A stretch of DNA of 64,000 bases from NCBI RefSeq assembly GCF_900120175.1, contig NZ_FQLF01000002.1, positions 682,001 through 746,000 of the forward strand, given 5' to 3'. A program made the position numbers and the translations under genes. The notes under the pieces are model-generated. The model was not told the origin of the DNA. It saw nothing but the letters and a program-made list of their open reading frames with translations, and made no database searches. Each line of letters opens with the position of its first letter. The first letter of the stretch is position 1. This DNA comes from Oceanicoccus sp. KOV_DT_Chl. Its GTDB lineage: Bacteria; Pseudomonadota; Gammaproteobacteria; Pseudomonadales; Dasaniaceae. Below, piece by piece: positions 36,516 to 47,090 of this stretch.

Positions 36516-38729
36516 CTAAAATTGGTAAGCCGCACTAACGCCCACGGTACGACCAATAGCCGCAACTGCTATAGCTGCATTTAAATCGTATTTAGCCAAA
36601 CCACCCGCATCCACCAAATATTCTTCATCTGTCAGGTTTTGCCCAAACACGGCAACCGTCCAATGACTCGACGCATCGGTCCAGGCTATCCGCGCGTCCA
36701 CGGTACCAAAAGCATCCTGGTATTCATCAGGAGTATTGCTCACACTAAAATAATAATCATCTGACCATGAATAAGAAAGTCGTGCATCCACACTGGCTCC
36801 GGAATTCAGCATGGTGTCGTACATCAACGTCGCACTAAATTGTAACTCAGGCGCCAGCGGCATTTGATCACCCGCCAAATCAGTGGCTACATTATCAATC
36901 GCAGCAACAAATTCCTTAAACTCGGTATCCAGATAATTACCACTTAACATCAGCTGCCAGTTTTCCGATATTAACCAATTGGCATCAAATTCAAAGCCCT
37001 GCCCCTGTGCCTCACCAGCATTACGTAAGACGACTACTGCTCCTTCGATATTATTCACCTGCAAATCTTCGTAGTCGTAATAAAACAGAGCAGCATTTAA
37101 CTGTAAACGGTTATCGAGCCAACTACTTTTATTGCCCAGTTCATAACTCCACACAAACTCTGGGTCAAACGGGTTACCCGGCGCAAAACTATTAAAACCG
37201 CCGGATTTAAAACCTTTGGCGATGGAGCCATAAAACATGTTGCTGTCACTTTGATTCCAGCGCAAAACTAAACGTGGCGTCCAGGCGTCCCAGCTCTCAT
37301 CATTCTCATCCACAGGAAGATCCTGATATACCACACCGGGAAAATTTTCAGTACCAAAAAACACCAATTTATCCGGCTCAGGGCCACGGCTATCTACCAT
37401 ATGCTCTTTTTCATCCAGGGTATAACGCAAGCCAAAGGTCAGCTCCCAATCCTCGGTGAATTTCCAGGTCGCATCACCATAAACCGCATAACTATAATAT
37501 TCACCGGCGTTTTCTAAATACTCGTAGTAATCGACACCATCGGGGAAATCAACCGCAATAAATGGAAAGATTGCAGGTTGGCGATCCTGAATGACGTACT
37601 TAACGGTTTCGTTGGTTGATTCCAGCAGGGAATCCTGTTCAACATCCTCATAAAAAATACTCGTCCCTAAAAACCAAAACAAATCACCGCCATCATCAAA
37701 GTTCAACCGAAATTCCTGACTGTATTGTCTGGCATCCACAAAGATATTGGTTCTTAATCTGGCGTCACGACTGCCAGAACCGGTAGTATCCTTGCGCGAT
37801 TTATAATCTGTATCACGCACACCTGTTATCGACTGAAACTCATAATCGCCCCAGTCCCATCCCAGATGCACTGACGCATCATAAAGGCTGCGTTTTTCCA
37901 GACCGTTATCACCAAGGTCACTATTGATATCGTCATAGAAATCACCATTAGCGTAGAGGGGATTGGTAGATTGAGGGCCGCGGGAAATAACGTCAATTTT
38001 GTCGTAATTCAGTTTGAACATGGCATCAAAGCCAGCGTCATTATTGAAAACAGTAGTCCAGCGCAATCCTCTATTGTTTTCATCTTCGACGTCAGTGTTA
38101 TCAAAATCATTATGTTTCCAACCATCGCGACGGTTGTATAAACCGGATAAGCGCATAGTAACAGAATCGGTCACCGCACCTTCGATACTGGCATCAACAC
38201 GTTTTTTGTTATAACTGCCGGTTTCCACTTTAACTTTGCCGGCGGTTTCCTGGCCCGGCTTTTTAGTGGTGATGCTGATAGCACCTCCAATAGTATTGCG
38301 GCCAAACAAAGTGCCCTGCGGCCCTTTTAGAATCTCTACGCGTTCGGCATCAGCCAAATCTGAAATTGCACCAGAGATCCGCCCCACATAAATATCATCA
38401 ATAAAAACACCAACACTGATATCGCCACCAACGCCAAAATCATTCGAGCCGATACCACGGATATAAATATTAGGTTCACCCTGGGTGCTGGCCTGCGTAG
38501 TCAAAGCCGGGGTGAAGCGAGCGAGGTCATCAATTAATTCAGCACCTACCCCTTCAATAAATTCACTTTGAAATGCACTTAGCGCAATAGGGACATCCTG
38601 CAAACCCTGCTCACGCTTTTGCGCTGTAACCGTTATTTCTTCTAACTGGGTATCCGCACTTACGCTCAGCGCAGCACAACTCAGCAATAGCGTTATAGAA
38701 CGCACCGCCATTTTAGTGAAAGTCGTCAT
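36516..38729 (-). CDS. TonB-dependent receptor in the sterol/lipid-like cluster
   Basis: The start at ATG 38729 has a run GGGGGGA 5 bases upstream; the frame is open to 38765. Signal peptide to SVSADTQ, TonB box LEEITVTAQKRE, and plug motifs LQDVPIALSAF, PNIYIRGIGSNDFGVG and LKGPQGTLFGRNTIGGAI. The barrel ends in SAAYQF. The same receptor class as the one at 20.8-23.3 kb. Its place between YhhN and a hydroxylase suggests import of a hydrophobic substrate. Confidence 0.93.
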   Translation of the reverse strand: MTTFTKMAVRSITLLLSCAALSVSADTQLEEITVTAQKREQGLQDVPIALSAFQSEFIEGVGAELIDDLARFTPALTTQASTQGEPNIYIRGIGSNDFGVGGDISVGVFIDDIYVGRISGAISDLADAERVEILKGPQGTLFGRNTIGGAISITTKKPGQETAGKVKVETGSYNKKRVDASIEGAVTDSVTMRLSGLYNRRDGWKHNDFDNTDVEDENNRGLRWTTVFNNDAGFDAMFKLNYDKIDVISRGPQSTNPLYANGDFYDDINSDLGDNGLEKRSLYDASVHLGWDWGDYEFQSITGVRDTDYKSRKDTTGSGSRDARLRTNIFVDARQYSQEFRLNFDDGGDLFWFLGTSIFYEDVEQDSLLESTNETVKYVIQDRQPAIFPFIAVDFPDGVDYYEYLENAGEYYSYAVYGDATWKFTEDWELTFGLRYTLDEKEHMVDSRGPEPDKLVFFGTENFPGVVYQDLPVDENDESWDAWTPRLVLRWNQSDSNMFYGSIAKGFKSGGFNSFAPGNPFDPEFVWSYELGNKSSWLDNRLQLNAALFYYDYEDLQVNNIEGAVVVLRNAGEAQGQGFEFDANWLISENWQLMLSGNYLDTEFKEFVAAIDNVATDLAGDQMPLAPELQFSATLMYDTMLNSGASVDARLSYSWSDDYYFSVSNTPDEYQDAFGTVDARIAWTDASSHWTVAVFGQNLTDEEYLVDAGGLAKYDLNAAIAVAAIGRTVGVSAAYQF

Positions 38730-38761
38730 AAAATCCCCCCAGCCATTTTGGCCTATTGTTA

Positions 38762-39415
38762 TCATTGTCTAGTATGGCAGTCGATCACCGATCTACAAAT
38801 AGAATATTGCGCCAGATAGTAGCTGATCATCACCAATGGCATACTCAAGCTAATAGGATCGACAAACTCATTCCACGCCAAGATAAAATCTGATAGCAAA
38901 AAACTACAAACGCCGATCACCCCCCAGTGGTTAATCAGCCGGCTGGTCATGGCTATCAGGGCCATTAATGTAATGACCAGCAAATAACTGGCTATAGCCC
39001 AAAACAAGCCACCTGCAGAAGGTAAAATCAACACCGCAGCCAACACCATCGCCAAGATGATGGCAGCAGCAACATACTTTTTGGAGAGGGGGATAATCAG
39101 TACAGGGGCGGAACGCCATAACAGGATATAAACGAGATGCCCCAGTAAAAATGCAATCAAACCAGGAATAAAATAACCCAGGGCAAGCAAGGCATCACCA
39201 CTGGCACCCAGCACTAATGCAAGGATCAAATAAGGCCGACCAGGCGCGGCGACTATGGCCCATGCAATCAAACTTAGCAGAGGTAGCACTTTAAACACTG
39301 CCGCCCATGGAGCAGGGGCAGCCGCGAAAAACAGCATATAGACGACCGCTAGCAGCCAAAAAGTGCTACTGCGCGCGACGATATCGCCAGCCACTAGACT
39401 ATACCTACCAAGCAA
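38762..39415 (-). CDS. YhhN-family membrane protein (lysoplasmalogenase-like)
   Basis: A 217-residue protein with seven or eight membrane helices. LGASGDALLALG and FLLGHLVYI are the family's conserved helices. Animal members (TMEM86) cleave the vinyl-ether bond of lysoplasmalogens; bacterial members are little studied. It lies between the DUF1214 gene and a TonB receptor, all on the same strand with short gaps. Confidence 0.83.
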   Translation of the reverse strand: MLGRYSLVAGDIVARSSTFWLLAVVYMLFFAAAPAPWAAVFKVLPLLSLIAWAIVAAPGRPYLILALVLGASGDALLALGYFIPGLIAFLLGHLVYILLWRSAPVLIIPLSKKYVAAAIILAMVLAAVLILPSAGGLFWAIASYLLVITLMALIAMTSRLINHWGVIGVCSFLLSDFILAWNEFVDPISLSMPLVMISYYLAQYSICRSVIDCHTRQ

Positions 39416-39450
39416 TAAAACTCATTCGCAAGAGCTCCATCTATAACCAC

Positions 39451-40566
39451 TCAAACTAATTCGGCTAGTTTCACCACCGTCGCCTGCGGTGTTTCCACCT
39501 CACCTTCAACCAGAAAAAACCGCCAGAACACCAAGCCAAACAGGTTGTTTTCTGTATCAATCCAGTTAGGGTGTCCCGGGTTTTTATTCGCCAAAATTAT
39601 TTTAAAACTACCATCATCTTCCAGCTCTGTTTGCGCTCTATTCAAAGACGCGCTGCGATTAACGTAATCATAGGTTTGCTGAAAACGGTTCCATAAACAG
39701 ATATTAGCAAAGCGACATTCCGGCCAGCGACCCGTGATCACTAAAGCTTCATCATGATTGATAAAAAAGGGCGCCATCGAATAATGCGCATCAAAGGCAG
39801 CCAAACCAAAATCCCCCGGCGGAACGGGTGTCGGAAATTGATTGGGGATTAAACCGACAAAGTCCGGCTGAGTTTCAGCGTTAGCCATCGGTAACATTTC
39901 CAGAGTACGGGTACGGACAAAATTACTGACCCGGTTTATACCGGCAGCGATACTGGCATCATTAGCCGGCTCCGGAGTATCAATATCGCTAAGACATTCA
40001 ATCGTCAGACGTGGCTCTAAATCAACACGCTTAGCTGCAGGGGTTTTATGTTCATAATAATGACGTGTTGTTACTCTGGATGCGTTGGCAGATAAGGGCA
40101 ACCAATTCCGCGTTTTGGGCTCACCGCCTAAATAAATAGTGAAATGTCCATTGCTGTCGATATCCAGCTCAGTGTCGTTAATAACACCACCGGTTTTATT
40201 GGCCAGCTTGCCGTCCTCGGCACCCTCCTCAATAGTTACCGAAAAATAGGCCGAGCGCTGTACGGTCCCATGAACCACATAAGTGTAATCTGCACTGACC
40301 GGCGCATCAAAATAAATGGCATCGCTATTATCACCCGTGAGTTTACGACTGGGTGTTACTATACGACGAAAATTAGGACAGCGGACATCTTGCTCAAAAA
40401 ATCCGACCAAGCCGGCTTCTAAAATATGCATTAATGCGCGATGGGAGGCAGCCACATCTTCAGCAGAGTTTAAATTCCACTCAGGCCCAGACCAGCGATC
40501 ATCTACTTCTTGTAACAAACTGATTAAGTCTTTTAAAGCAGTACGACTTTGAGTTTCGATGGTCAT
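39451..40566 (-). CDS. DUF1214 domain protein
   Basis: A 371-residue soluble protein without signal peptide. The C-terminal region GLVFWRFFLVEGEVETPQ matches the DUF1214 ending as I recall it. No catalytic residues can be named. It heads the minus-strand set DUF1214-YhhN-TonB receptor-hydroxylase. In actinobacteria and marine gammaproteobacteria such genes often accompany steroid or lipid catabolism, which is weak support for such a role here. Confidence 0.7.
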   Translation of the reverse strand: MTIETQSRTALKDLISLLQEVDDRWSGPEWNLNSAEDVAASHRALMHILEAGLVGFFEQDVRCPNFRRIVTPSRKLTGDNSDAIYFDAPVSADYTYVVHGTVQRSAYFSVTIEEGAEDGKLANKTGGVINDTELDIDSNGHFTIYLGGEPKTRNWLPLSANASRVTTRHYYEHKTPAAKRVDLEPRLTIECLSDIDTPEPANDASIAAGINRVSNFVRTRTLEMLPMANAETQPDFVGLIPNQFPTPVPPGDFGLAAFDAHYSMAPFFINHDEALVITGRWPECRFANICLWNRFQQTYDYVNRSASLNRAQTELEDDGSFKIILANKNPGHPNWIDTENNLFGLVFWRFFLVEGEVETPQATVVKLAELV

Positions 40567-40993
40567 TTAACAGGCCTTATTATGTTATCAATTTCGACCT
40601 TACGGTAAATGTTCAGGTGAATCACTGTCAATCAACAAACCATGACAATAAAGCAATCATTCGATTTTTGAAAACGTCCAACATTTTATGATCCTGTAAA
40701 AAGCCATCAACAATTTTTACTCTGCGATCATGATATAAATTCACCACTTAAAAACCGTGTGCTACTTCTAATCTGTTAAGCGCTCGATACAGTCGGACTA
40801 ATCAAAACTATCAACCGCCAAAACGATGCCACCTTCAAGACAATACTACTGACAAGCCCCGATAGTACTTCGAGCAAGTAATACTATCGCTGGAACTATT
40901 AGCCCCTACCAATGATAAATCTGACCTGCCGGCAGTTGACGTTAACGTAAAGGTAACTTAGTATTACCCATCTTCCTATAGTGGGGCTCGACT
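40567..40993. other. Intergenic region between DUF1214 and liuR
   Basis: About 430 AT-rich bases without a credible gene. It contains the liuR promoter and operator candidate (listed separately). An imperfect inverted repeat lies at 40861-40888 (GATAGTA ... TACTATC), of unknown meaning. Confidence 0.6.
40936..40964 (+). promoter_or_regulatory. Candidate liu promoter with LiuR-type palindrome
   Basis: TTGACGTTAACGTAAA (40936-40951) is a near-perfect palindrome that overlaps a -35 box (TTGACG). A -10-like TAGTAT lies 17 bases on, at 40959-40964. MerR-family LiuR proteins bind such palindromes at liu promoters; here it lies 30-58 bases before the liuR start, which suggests self-control of the operon. 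Confidence 0.6.
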
Positions 40994-41380
40994 ATGTCCA
41001 ATACGTACAATATCTCGGATCTGGCAGCAGAATTTGACATTACCACCCGCACTATCCGCTTTTATGAAGAAAAAGGCCTGCTCAAGCCTGAACGTAATGG
41101 CAATAATCGTATTTACAGCCCCGCCGACCGAGTCGCTTTAAAGCTTATTCTGCGCGGTAAGCGGTTGGGGTTTACGCTTGAAGAGAGCCGCGACATCATC
41201 ACCATGTACCACCCCGGCCAGAATAATGCTGACCAGCTGCATAGTCTGATCAGCAAGATCCGTGAAAAGCGTGGCCAACTTGAGCAACAGTTACACGATC
41301 TGGAAGTGATGATGCTCGACCTGGAAAGCTCGGAAGAGAAATGCCTGCTAGCCTTAGCTGAGCTGGCTCCCACATCCTAA
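40994..41380 (+). CDS. liuR: MerR-family regulator of leucine/isovalerate degradation LiuR
   Basis: A 128-residue MerR-type protein. The N-terminal winged helix reads YNISDLAAEFDITTRTIRFY (residues 4-23), then EEKGLLKPER. A C-terminal dimer helix follows. It lacks the cysteine pattern of metal sensors, fitting LiuR, which senses branched-chain acyl-CoA intermediates. It is first in the liu operon, 43 bases before liuA. Confidence 0.9.
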   Translation: MSNTYNISDLAAEFDITTRTIRFYEEKGLLKPERNGNNRIYSPADRVALKLILRGKRLGFTLEESRDIITMYHPGQNNADQLHSLISKIREKRGQLEQQLHDLEVMMLDLESSEEKCLLALAELAPTS

Positions 41381-41423
41381 TATGCCCTTTTACTTTGAAG
41401 CGGCCCGTAACAGGTAACCCCCC

Positions 41424-42593
41424 ATGAACACTAGCTACCCCACCCTCAATTTTGACCTCGGTGAAGAAATCGACATGCTGCGCGACACGGTATATCAATT
41501 TTCTCAAAATGAGATTGCCCCTCGCGCTGCACAAATCGACACTGATAACGCCTTTCCCATGGATTTATGGCGCAAATTCGGTGATCTGGGTTTGCTGGGT
41601 ATGACCGTTGCCGAAGAATATGGCGGTACCAATATGGGTTATCTTGCTCACACCGTCGCGATGGAAGAAATCAGCCGGGCATCGGCGTCAGTCGGGCTTT
41701 CCTACGGCGCTCACTCCAACCTCTGCGTTAACCAGATTTTCAAAAACGGCAGCGAACAGCAAAAACAAAAATACCTGCCAGCGCTATGCTCCGGCGAGCA
41801 TATTGGCGCACTGGCAATGTCAGAACCCAATGCGGGTTCGGATGTAGTCAGTATGAAGTTGAAAGCCGAGAAAAAAGACAACCACTATATTTTGAACGGC
41901 AACAAAATGTGGATTACCAATGGTCCCGATGCCCATACTTATGTGATCTACGCCAAAACCGATATGGAAGCTGGCGCCAAAGGAATGACAGCGTTTATTG
42001 TTGAACACGACTACCCCGGTTTTTCCCGTCACCAAAAACTCGACAAACTGGGCATGCGAGGCTCCAACACTTGCGAGCTGGTGTTTCAAGACTGCGCAGT
42101 GCCAGCGGAAAATATTCTCGGCCAGGAAGGTGGTGGGGTACGGGTATTAATGAGCGGTCTGGATTACGAACGCACGGTTCTTTCCGGTGGCCCTGTCGGC
42201 ATTATGCAGGCCTGCATGGATATTGTGGTGCCTTATCTCCATGACCGTAAACAGTTCGGCCAAAGCATTGGCGAGTTTCAATTAATGCAAGGCAAACTCG
42301 CCGATATGTATACCGACTTAAATGCCTCTCGCGCCTATCTTTATGCGGTCGCAAAATCCTGTGACCGCGGCGATGAATCACGTAAAGATGCCGCCGCAGT
42401 GATTTTATTTACCGCCGAAAAAGCAACCCAGATGGCCTTACAAGCAATTCAGGCATTAGGTGGCAATGGTTATATCAATGAATTTGCTACCGGACGTTTA
42501 TTACGCGATGCCAAGCTCTATGAAATTGGCGCAGGCACCTCGGAAATTCGTCGTATGCTAATAGGTCGTGAATTATTTAAAGAAACCAGCTAA
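41424..42593 (+). CDS. liuA: Isovaleryl-CoA dehydrogenase
   Basis: Acyl-CoA dehydrogenase that oxidises isovaleryl-CoA to 3-methylcrotonyl-CoA with FAD. Length 389. Motifs seen: [12 protein letters not shown] and MWITNGPDA for FAD and substrate, [19 protein letters not shown] with the catalytic Glu region, and [17 protein letters not shown] and [19 protein letters not shown] at the C-terminus. Its place directly before the methylcrotonyl-CoA carboxylase genes fixes the substrate. Confidence 0.95.
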   Translation: MNTSYPTLNFDLGEEIDMLRDTVYQFSQNEIAPRAAQIDTDNAFPMDLWRKFGDLGLLGMTVAEEYGGTNMGYLAHTVAMEEISRASASVGLSYGAHSNLCVNQIFKNGSEQQKQKYLPALCSGEHIGALAMSEPNAGSDVVSMKLKAEKKDNHYILNGNKMWITNGPDAHTYVIYAKTDMEAGAKGMTAFIVEHDYPGFSRHQKLDKLGMRGSNTCELVFQDCAVPAENILGQEGGGVRVLMSGLDYERTVLSGGPVGIMQACMDIVVPYLHDRKQFGQSIGEFQLMQGKLADMYTDLNASRAYLYAVAKSCDRGDESRKDAAAVILFTAEKATQMALQAIQALGGNGYINEFATGRLLRDAKLYEIGAGTSEIRRMLIGRELFKETS

Positions 42594-42642
42594 CCCGGTA
42601 ACCGGAAAATCTTTCATCACGGCAATAAAAAAGTGAACGGCT

Positions 42643-44262
42643 ATGAGCATGATCAACAACACCATTAAAAGCAAAATAAACACACGCTCTGCAGATTTCA
42701 TCGCAAATGTTGAAGCCATGCAGCAGCAAGTGGATGACCTCGCCGAAAAAATTGCAGCCATTAAAAAAGGCGGTGGCGAAAAATACCAGCAGCGCCATAA
42801 AGATCGGGGCAAGCTACTGGCTCGGGAACGTATCAATGCACTGGTAGACCCTGGCTCACCGTTTTTAGAAATATCACAACTCGCCGCTTATGACGTTTAC
42901 GATGAAGAAGTAAATGCCGCCGGCGTTATTGCTGGCGTAGGCCGTATCTGCGGGCAGGAATGCATGATTGTGGCGAACGATGCCACGGTCAAAGGTGGCT
43001 CATACTACCCATTGACAGTAAAAAAACATTTACGCGCGCAAACGATTGCGGAGGAAAATAATCTACCCTGTGTCTATCTAGTTGATTCCGGCGGTGCCAA
43101 TTTACCTCGACAAGACGAGGTATTTCCCGACCGCGAACACTTTGGCCGCATCTTTTTCAATCAAGCCAATATGTCTGCCAAAAATATTCCACAAATCGCA
43201 GTGGTAATGGGGTCCTGTACTGCTGGCGGCGCCTATGTGCCCGCAATGGCGGACGAGTCAATTATTGTGAAAGAGCAAGGGACTATTTTCCTAGCTGGCC
43301 CGCCGCTGGTAAAAGCCGCCACCGGTGAAGTGGTCAGCGCCGAGGATTTAGGCGGCGCAGACTTACACTGTAAAACTTCCGGTGTAACCGACCACTACGC
43401 CCAAAACGATCATCACGCCCTACAGTTAGCCAGGCAATCGATTGCTAATCTAAATCGGGTTAAACCTCAGCAACTAGCTACGAGAGCAGTAACGGAGCCA
43501 CTTTATGAGAGCAAGGAAATCTACGGTGTGGTGCCTAAAGATAGTCGCCACCCCTATGACGTTAGGGAAATCATTGCCCGTATTGTTGACGGTTCCGAGT
43601 TTACTGAATTTAAAGCACTGTATGGCACCACTCTAGTCTGTGGCTTTGCCCATATTTTTGGTTATCCGGTGGGTATTATTGGTAACAACGGCATTCTATT
43701 TTCCGAGTCTGCACAAAAAGGCGCACATTTTATTGAACTCTGTGCGCAACGCAAAATCCCGCTTATCTTCTTACAAAACATTACCGGTTTTATGGTAGGC
43801 CAACAGTATGAAGCCGGTGGTATCGCCAAACACGGTGCCAAAATGGTTACCGCTGTCGCCTGTGCCAAAGTCCCCAAGCTCACTGTTGTCATCGGCGGAT
43901 CCTTTGGTGCGGGAAATTACGGCATGTGCGGTCGCGCCTACGACCCCAATTTTTTATTCATGTGGCCTAACGCTCGCATTTCGGTAATGGGAGGCGAACA
44001 AGCTGCTGGTGTGTTGGCGCAAATCAAACGCGACCAGAAAGAAAACGAGGGTGAACACTGGAGTGCGGAACAAGAAGCCCAATTTAAACAGCCCATTCTT
44101 GAAACCTACGAAAAACAAGGTCACCCCTATTACGCCTCAGCCAGATTATGGGACGACGGCGTGATTGATCCCGCGGAGACCCGGATGGTACTGGGCCTAT
44201 CATTATCCGCTACCTTGAATAAGCCAATTGCGGACACACAGTTTGGTATTTTTAGAATGTAA
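42643..44262 (+). CDS. liuB: Methylcrotonyl-CoA carboxylase, carboxyltransferase (beta) subunit
   Basis: Transfers the carboxyl group from carboxybiotin to 3-methylcrotonyl-CoA. A 539-residue crotonase-fold carboxyltransferase. Motifs include [38 protein letters not shown], and [20 protein letters not shown] with the GG turns that form the oxyanion holes. It partners LiuD, encoded two genes on. The start at 42643 has a short weak ribosome site. Confidence 0.95.
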   Translation: MSMINNTIKSKINTRSADFIANVEAMQQQVDDLAEKIAAIKKGGGEKYQQRHKDRGKLLARERINALVDPGSPFLEISQLAAYDVYDEEVNAAGVIAGVGRICGQECMIVANDATVKGGSYYPLTVKKHLRAQTIAEENNLPCVYLVDSGGANLPRQDEVFPDREHFGRIFFNQANMSAKNIPQIAVVMGSCTAGGAYVPAMADESIIVKEQGTIFLAGPPLVKAATGEVVSAEDLGGADLHCKTSGVTDHYAQNDHHALQLARQSIANLNRVKPQQLATRAVTEPLYESKEIYGVVPKDSRHPYDVREIIARIVDGSEFTEFKALYGTTLVCGFAHIFGYPVGIIGNNGILFSESAQKGAHFIELCAQRKIPLIFLQNITGFMVGQQYEAGGIAKHGAKMVTAVACAKVPKLTVVIGGSFGAGNYGMCGRAYDPNFLFMWPNARISVMGGEQAAGVLAQIKRDQKENEGEHWSAEQEAQFKQPILETYEKQGHPYYASARLWDDGVIDPAETRMVLGLSLSATLNKPIADTQFGIFRM

Positions 44263-44273
44263 GGGAGACAGTT

Positions 44274-45080
44274 ATGAAGCTGGATAAAATTACTTCGGTA
44301 ATCGATGAACGCGGTATTGCCACGGTCACACTAAATAATCCCGATAAGCACAATGCTTTTGACGATCAAATCGTCGCGCAACTCACTCATATTTTTCTCG
44401 ACCTGAATGCTAACGCAGCAGTTAGAGTAGTCATTCTGGCCGCTAAGGGTAAAAGTTTTTCAGCCGGCGCTGATCTAAATTGGATGAAGCGGATGGCAAA
44501 TTACAGCGTCGAAGAAAACTTAGTAGACGCGAAGAAACTCGCACTGATGCTACACACGCTCTATAGCCTATCTAAACCCACCATAGCCCGCGTGCAAGGC
44601 GCAGCGTTTGGTGGTGGTGTCGGTTTAGTTAGCTGCTGCGACATGGCCATTGCCGCTGAACACGCAAGCTTTAGTTTAAGTGAGGTTAAATTAGGTATGG
44701 TTCCTGCCACGATTAGCCCCTATGTTATCGAAGCCATTGGGCCCCGTGCAGCGCGCCGCTATTTTATGACCGCTGAACGCTTTACTGCTGCTACTGCTTT
44801 TCAGCTTGGTCTGGTCAATGAGTGTGTGGCGCAAGAACAGCTGGATGCAAGCATTGCCACTATAACCGATGCACTATTAACCAACGGCCCTGCCGCTGTC
44901 ACCTCGGCAAAACAGTTAATCAGCGAGATAAAATTTCAAGCCATAGATCAAGCACTTATAAAACAGACCAGTGAACTAATCGCAACTATTCGCAGTTCAG
45001 CTGAGGGCAAAGAAGGGCTCGGCGCTTTTTTGGAAAAACGCCAACCCAACTGGATTAATGCTGCAACGGCAGGAGAATAA
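44274..45080 (+). CDS. liuC: Methylglutaconyl-CoA hydratase
   Basis: Crotonase-family hydratase that converts 3-methylglutaconyl-CoA to HMG-CoA. Oxyanion-hole motifs are SFSAGADLNWMKRM and GAAFGGGVGLVSCCD; the region SEVKLGMVPATISPYV holds the active-site Glu. GGGAGA lies just before the ATG. It is 11 bases after liuB and 3 bases before liuD. Confidence 0.93.
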   Translation: MKLDKITSVIDERGIATVTLNNPDKHNAFDDQIVAQLTHIFLDLNANAAVRVVILAAKGKSFSAGADLNWMKRMANYSVEENLVDAKKLALMLHTLYSLSKPTIARVQGAAFGGGVGLVSCCDMAIAAEHASFSLSEVKLGMVPATISPYVIEAIGPRAARRYFMTAERFTAATAFQLGLVNECVAQEQLDASIATITDALLTNGPAAVTSAKQLISEIKFQAIDQALIKQTSELIATIRSSAEGKEGLGAFLEKRQPNWINAATAGE

Positions 45081-45083
45081 ACT

Positions 45084-47090
45084 GTGTTCGATAAAATATT
45101 GATCGCCAATCGCGGTGAAATTGCATGCAGAGTCATTAAAACTGCGCGGCAAATGGGTATTCGCACCGTCGCTGTTTATTCAGATGCTGACAGTAATGCC
45201 CTACACGTAGCGATGGCCGATGAGGCAGTACACATAGGCGCTGCCCCCTCACGAGAATCTTACCTGCTAATGGAAAACGTCATCAAGGCCGCCAAACAAA
45301 CCGGCGCCCAAGCAATCCACCCCGGCTATGGTTTTCTCAGTGAAAATGCCGCCTTTTGTCAATTATGTATAGACAATGGTATTTGTTTTATTGGTCCACC
45401 TATTACTGCTATTCAAGCAATGGGATCAAAATCTGCCGCCAAAACTATTATGGAAAAAGCTGGCGTGCCTTTAGTGCCGGGTTACCACGGCGACAATCAG
45501 GATGCGGCTTTCTTGAAAAAAACGGCTACCGCTATGGGCTATCCGGTACTATTAAAAGCCGCTGCTGGTGGCGGCGGTAAAGGTATGCGCCAGGTATGGT
45601 CAGCGGACGAGTTTGATGAAGCCCTAGCTACCGCCAAGCGCGAAGCCATGAGTTCGTTTAGCGATGACATCATGCTGGTAGAAAAATATTTAACCCAACC
45701 CCGCCATGTCGAAATTCAGGTTTTTTGCGACCAGCACAATAATGCCGTGTATTTGGCAGAGCGCGATTGCTCGGTACAGCGACGTCATCAAAAAGTGATC
45801 GAAGAAGCCCCTGCCCCCGGCATGTCTGAAAGCTTGCGCCAGCAAATGGGAGCCGCCGCTATAGAGGCGGCTCAGGCTATCAACTATCAAGGTGCAGGCA
45901 CTGTAGAGTTTTTACTCGATAGTGACGGTTCATTTTTCTTTATGGAAATGAACACTCGACTACAAGTAGAGCACCCCGTCACTGAAATGATTACCGGTCA
46001 GGACTTGGTAGAGTGGCAATTTCGCGTTGCGGCGGGCGAACCCCTGCCCTTCCAGCAGGATCAAATACAGATTGACGGCCACGCTATCGAAGTTAGAATT
46101 TACGCGGAAGATCCAGCAAATGACTTTTTACCGGCAACCGGCACACTGTCGTTTTTGGAAACGCCGACGGAAGACGAGCATACCCGTATTGACACCGGCG
46201 TGCGCCAAGGTGATACCGTTAGTGTTTATTATGACCCAATGATCGCCAAGTTAATTGTCTGGGATGAAGACCGTCCACGCGCACTAAAACGTATGGCTAA
46301 AGCACTGACGGAATATCGTATCAACGGGGTCACTACCAACATTGATTTTCTCTATAACCTCTCTACTTGCAAACCTTTTGTGGATGCGGACTTAGACACC
46401 GGTTTTATTGAAAAACACCGTGCGGAGATTTTTCATGACAGCGCCCAGGACATGGCCAGAGATATACCGCTAGCGGCTTTATACCTAATTCTAAAACAGC
46501 AACAGCAAGCCGCTATCAACAGCAGCCACCAAGATCCGTCATCACCGTGGAATCAAAGCAATAGTTGGCGCTTGAATGAAGCGAATATTCATTGCCTACA
46601 AATACAATGCCATCAAAAAATCCTCGACGTTACCGTTGAAGAAACCAGTGTTGCGAATACGCCACGCTATATGATCCGCTATCATGACACTGAAATTGCG
46701 GCTCAAGGCCGATTAAACGGCAACATACTCAGCAGCGATATTAATGGCTATCGTTCACGCGTTTCTATTGCTGAAGAGAGCAGTGTTTTCAGTCTCTACT
46801 CGCAACAATCCGTGTTTCAATTTAGTGAAGTACTGCCTGATCTTGGTGACGATAACAGCAGCGTAACAGATGGCGGGCTAACTGCGCCGATGAACGGCAC
46901 CATTGTTGCTTTGTTAGTCAATAGCGGCGCTGCAGTCAAACAAGGCGATCCGCTAATCGTGATGGAGGCAATGAAAATGGAATACACCATTCGCGCGCCC
47001 GGCAATGGCACAGTGACAGAATTTTATTTCCAAGCCGGCAGCCTGGTCGATGGCGGCGCTGAACTATTAGCCTTCGAGACAAACGCATGA
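45084..47090 (+). CDS. liuD: Methylcrotonyl-CoA carboxylase, biotin-containing (alpha) subunit
   Basis: Biotin carboxylase plus biotin carrier. Starts at GTG 45084 (MFDKILIANRGEIACRV). The ATP-grasp motif KAAAGGGGKGMRQV is near residue 160, and EMNTRLQVEHPVTE follows. The biotinyl Lys is in VMEAMKMEY (K631). The length, 668, is typical. Its stop overlaps the start of liuE by 4 bases (ATGA). Confidence 0.95.
   Translation: MFDKILIANRGEIACRVIKTARQMGIRTVAVYSDADSNALHVAMADEAVHIGAAPSRESYLLMENVIKAAKQTGAQAIHPGYGFLSENAAFCQLCIDNGICFIGPPITAIQAMGSKSAAKTIMEKAGVPLVPGYHGDNQDAAFLKKTATAMGYPVLLKAAAGGGGKGMRQVWSADEFDEALATAKREAMSSFSDDIMLVEKYLTQPRHVEIQVFCDQHNNAVYLAERDCSVQRRHQKVIEEAPAPGMSESLRQQMGAAAIEAAQAINYQGAGTVEFLLDSDGSFFFMEMNTRLQVEHPVTEMITGQDLVEWQFRVAAGEPLPFQQDQIQIDGHAIEVRIYAEDPANDFLPATGTLSFLETPTEDEHTRIDTGVRQGDTVSVYYDPMIAKLIVWDEDRPRALKRMAKALTEYRINGVTTNIDFLYNLSTCKPFVDADLDTGFIEKHRAEIFHDSAQDMARDIPLAALYLILKQQQQAAINSSHQDPSSPWNQSNSWRLNEANIHCLQIQCHQKILDVTVEETSVANTPRYMIRYHDTEIAAQGRLNGNILSSDINGYRSRVSIAEESSVFSLYSQQSVFQFSEVLPDLGDDNSSVTDGGLTAPMNGTIVALLVNSGAAVKQGDPLIVMEAMKMEYTIRAPGNGTVTEFYFQAGSLVDGGAELLAFETNA

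Noticed and set aside
40861-40888. Inverted repeat as a terminator
   Set aside because: The arms are imperfect (a three-base insertion), the stem is AT-rich and no T run follows on either strand.
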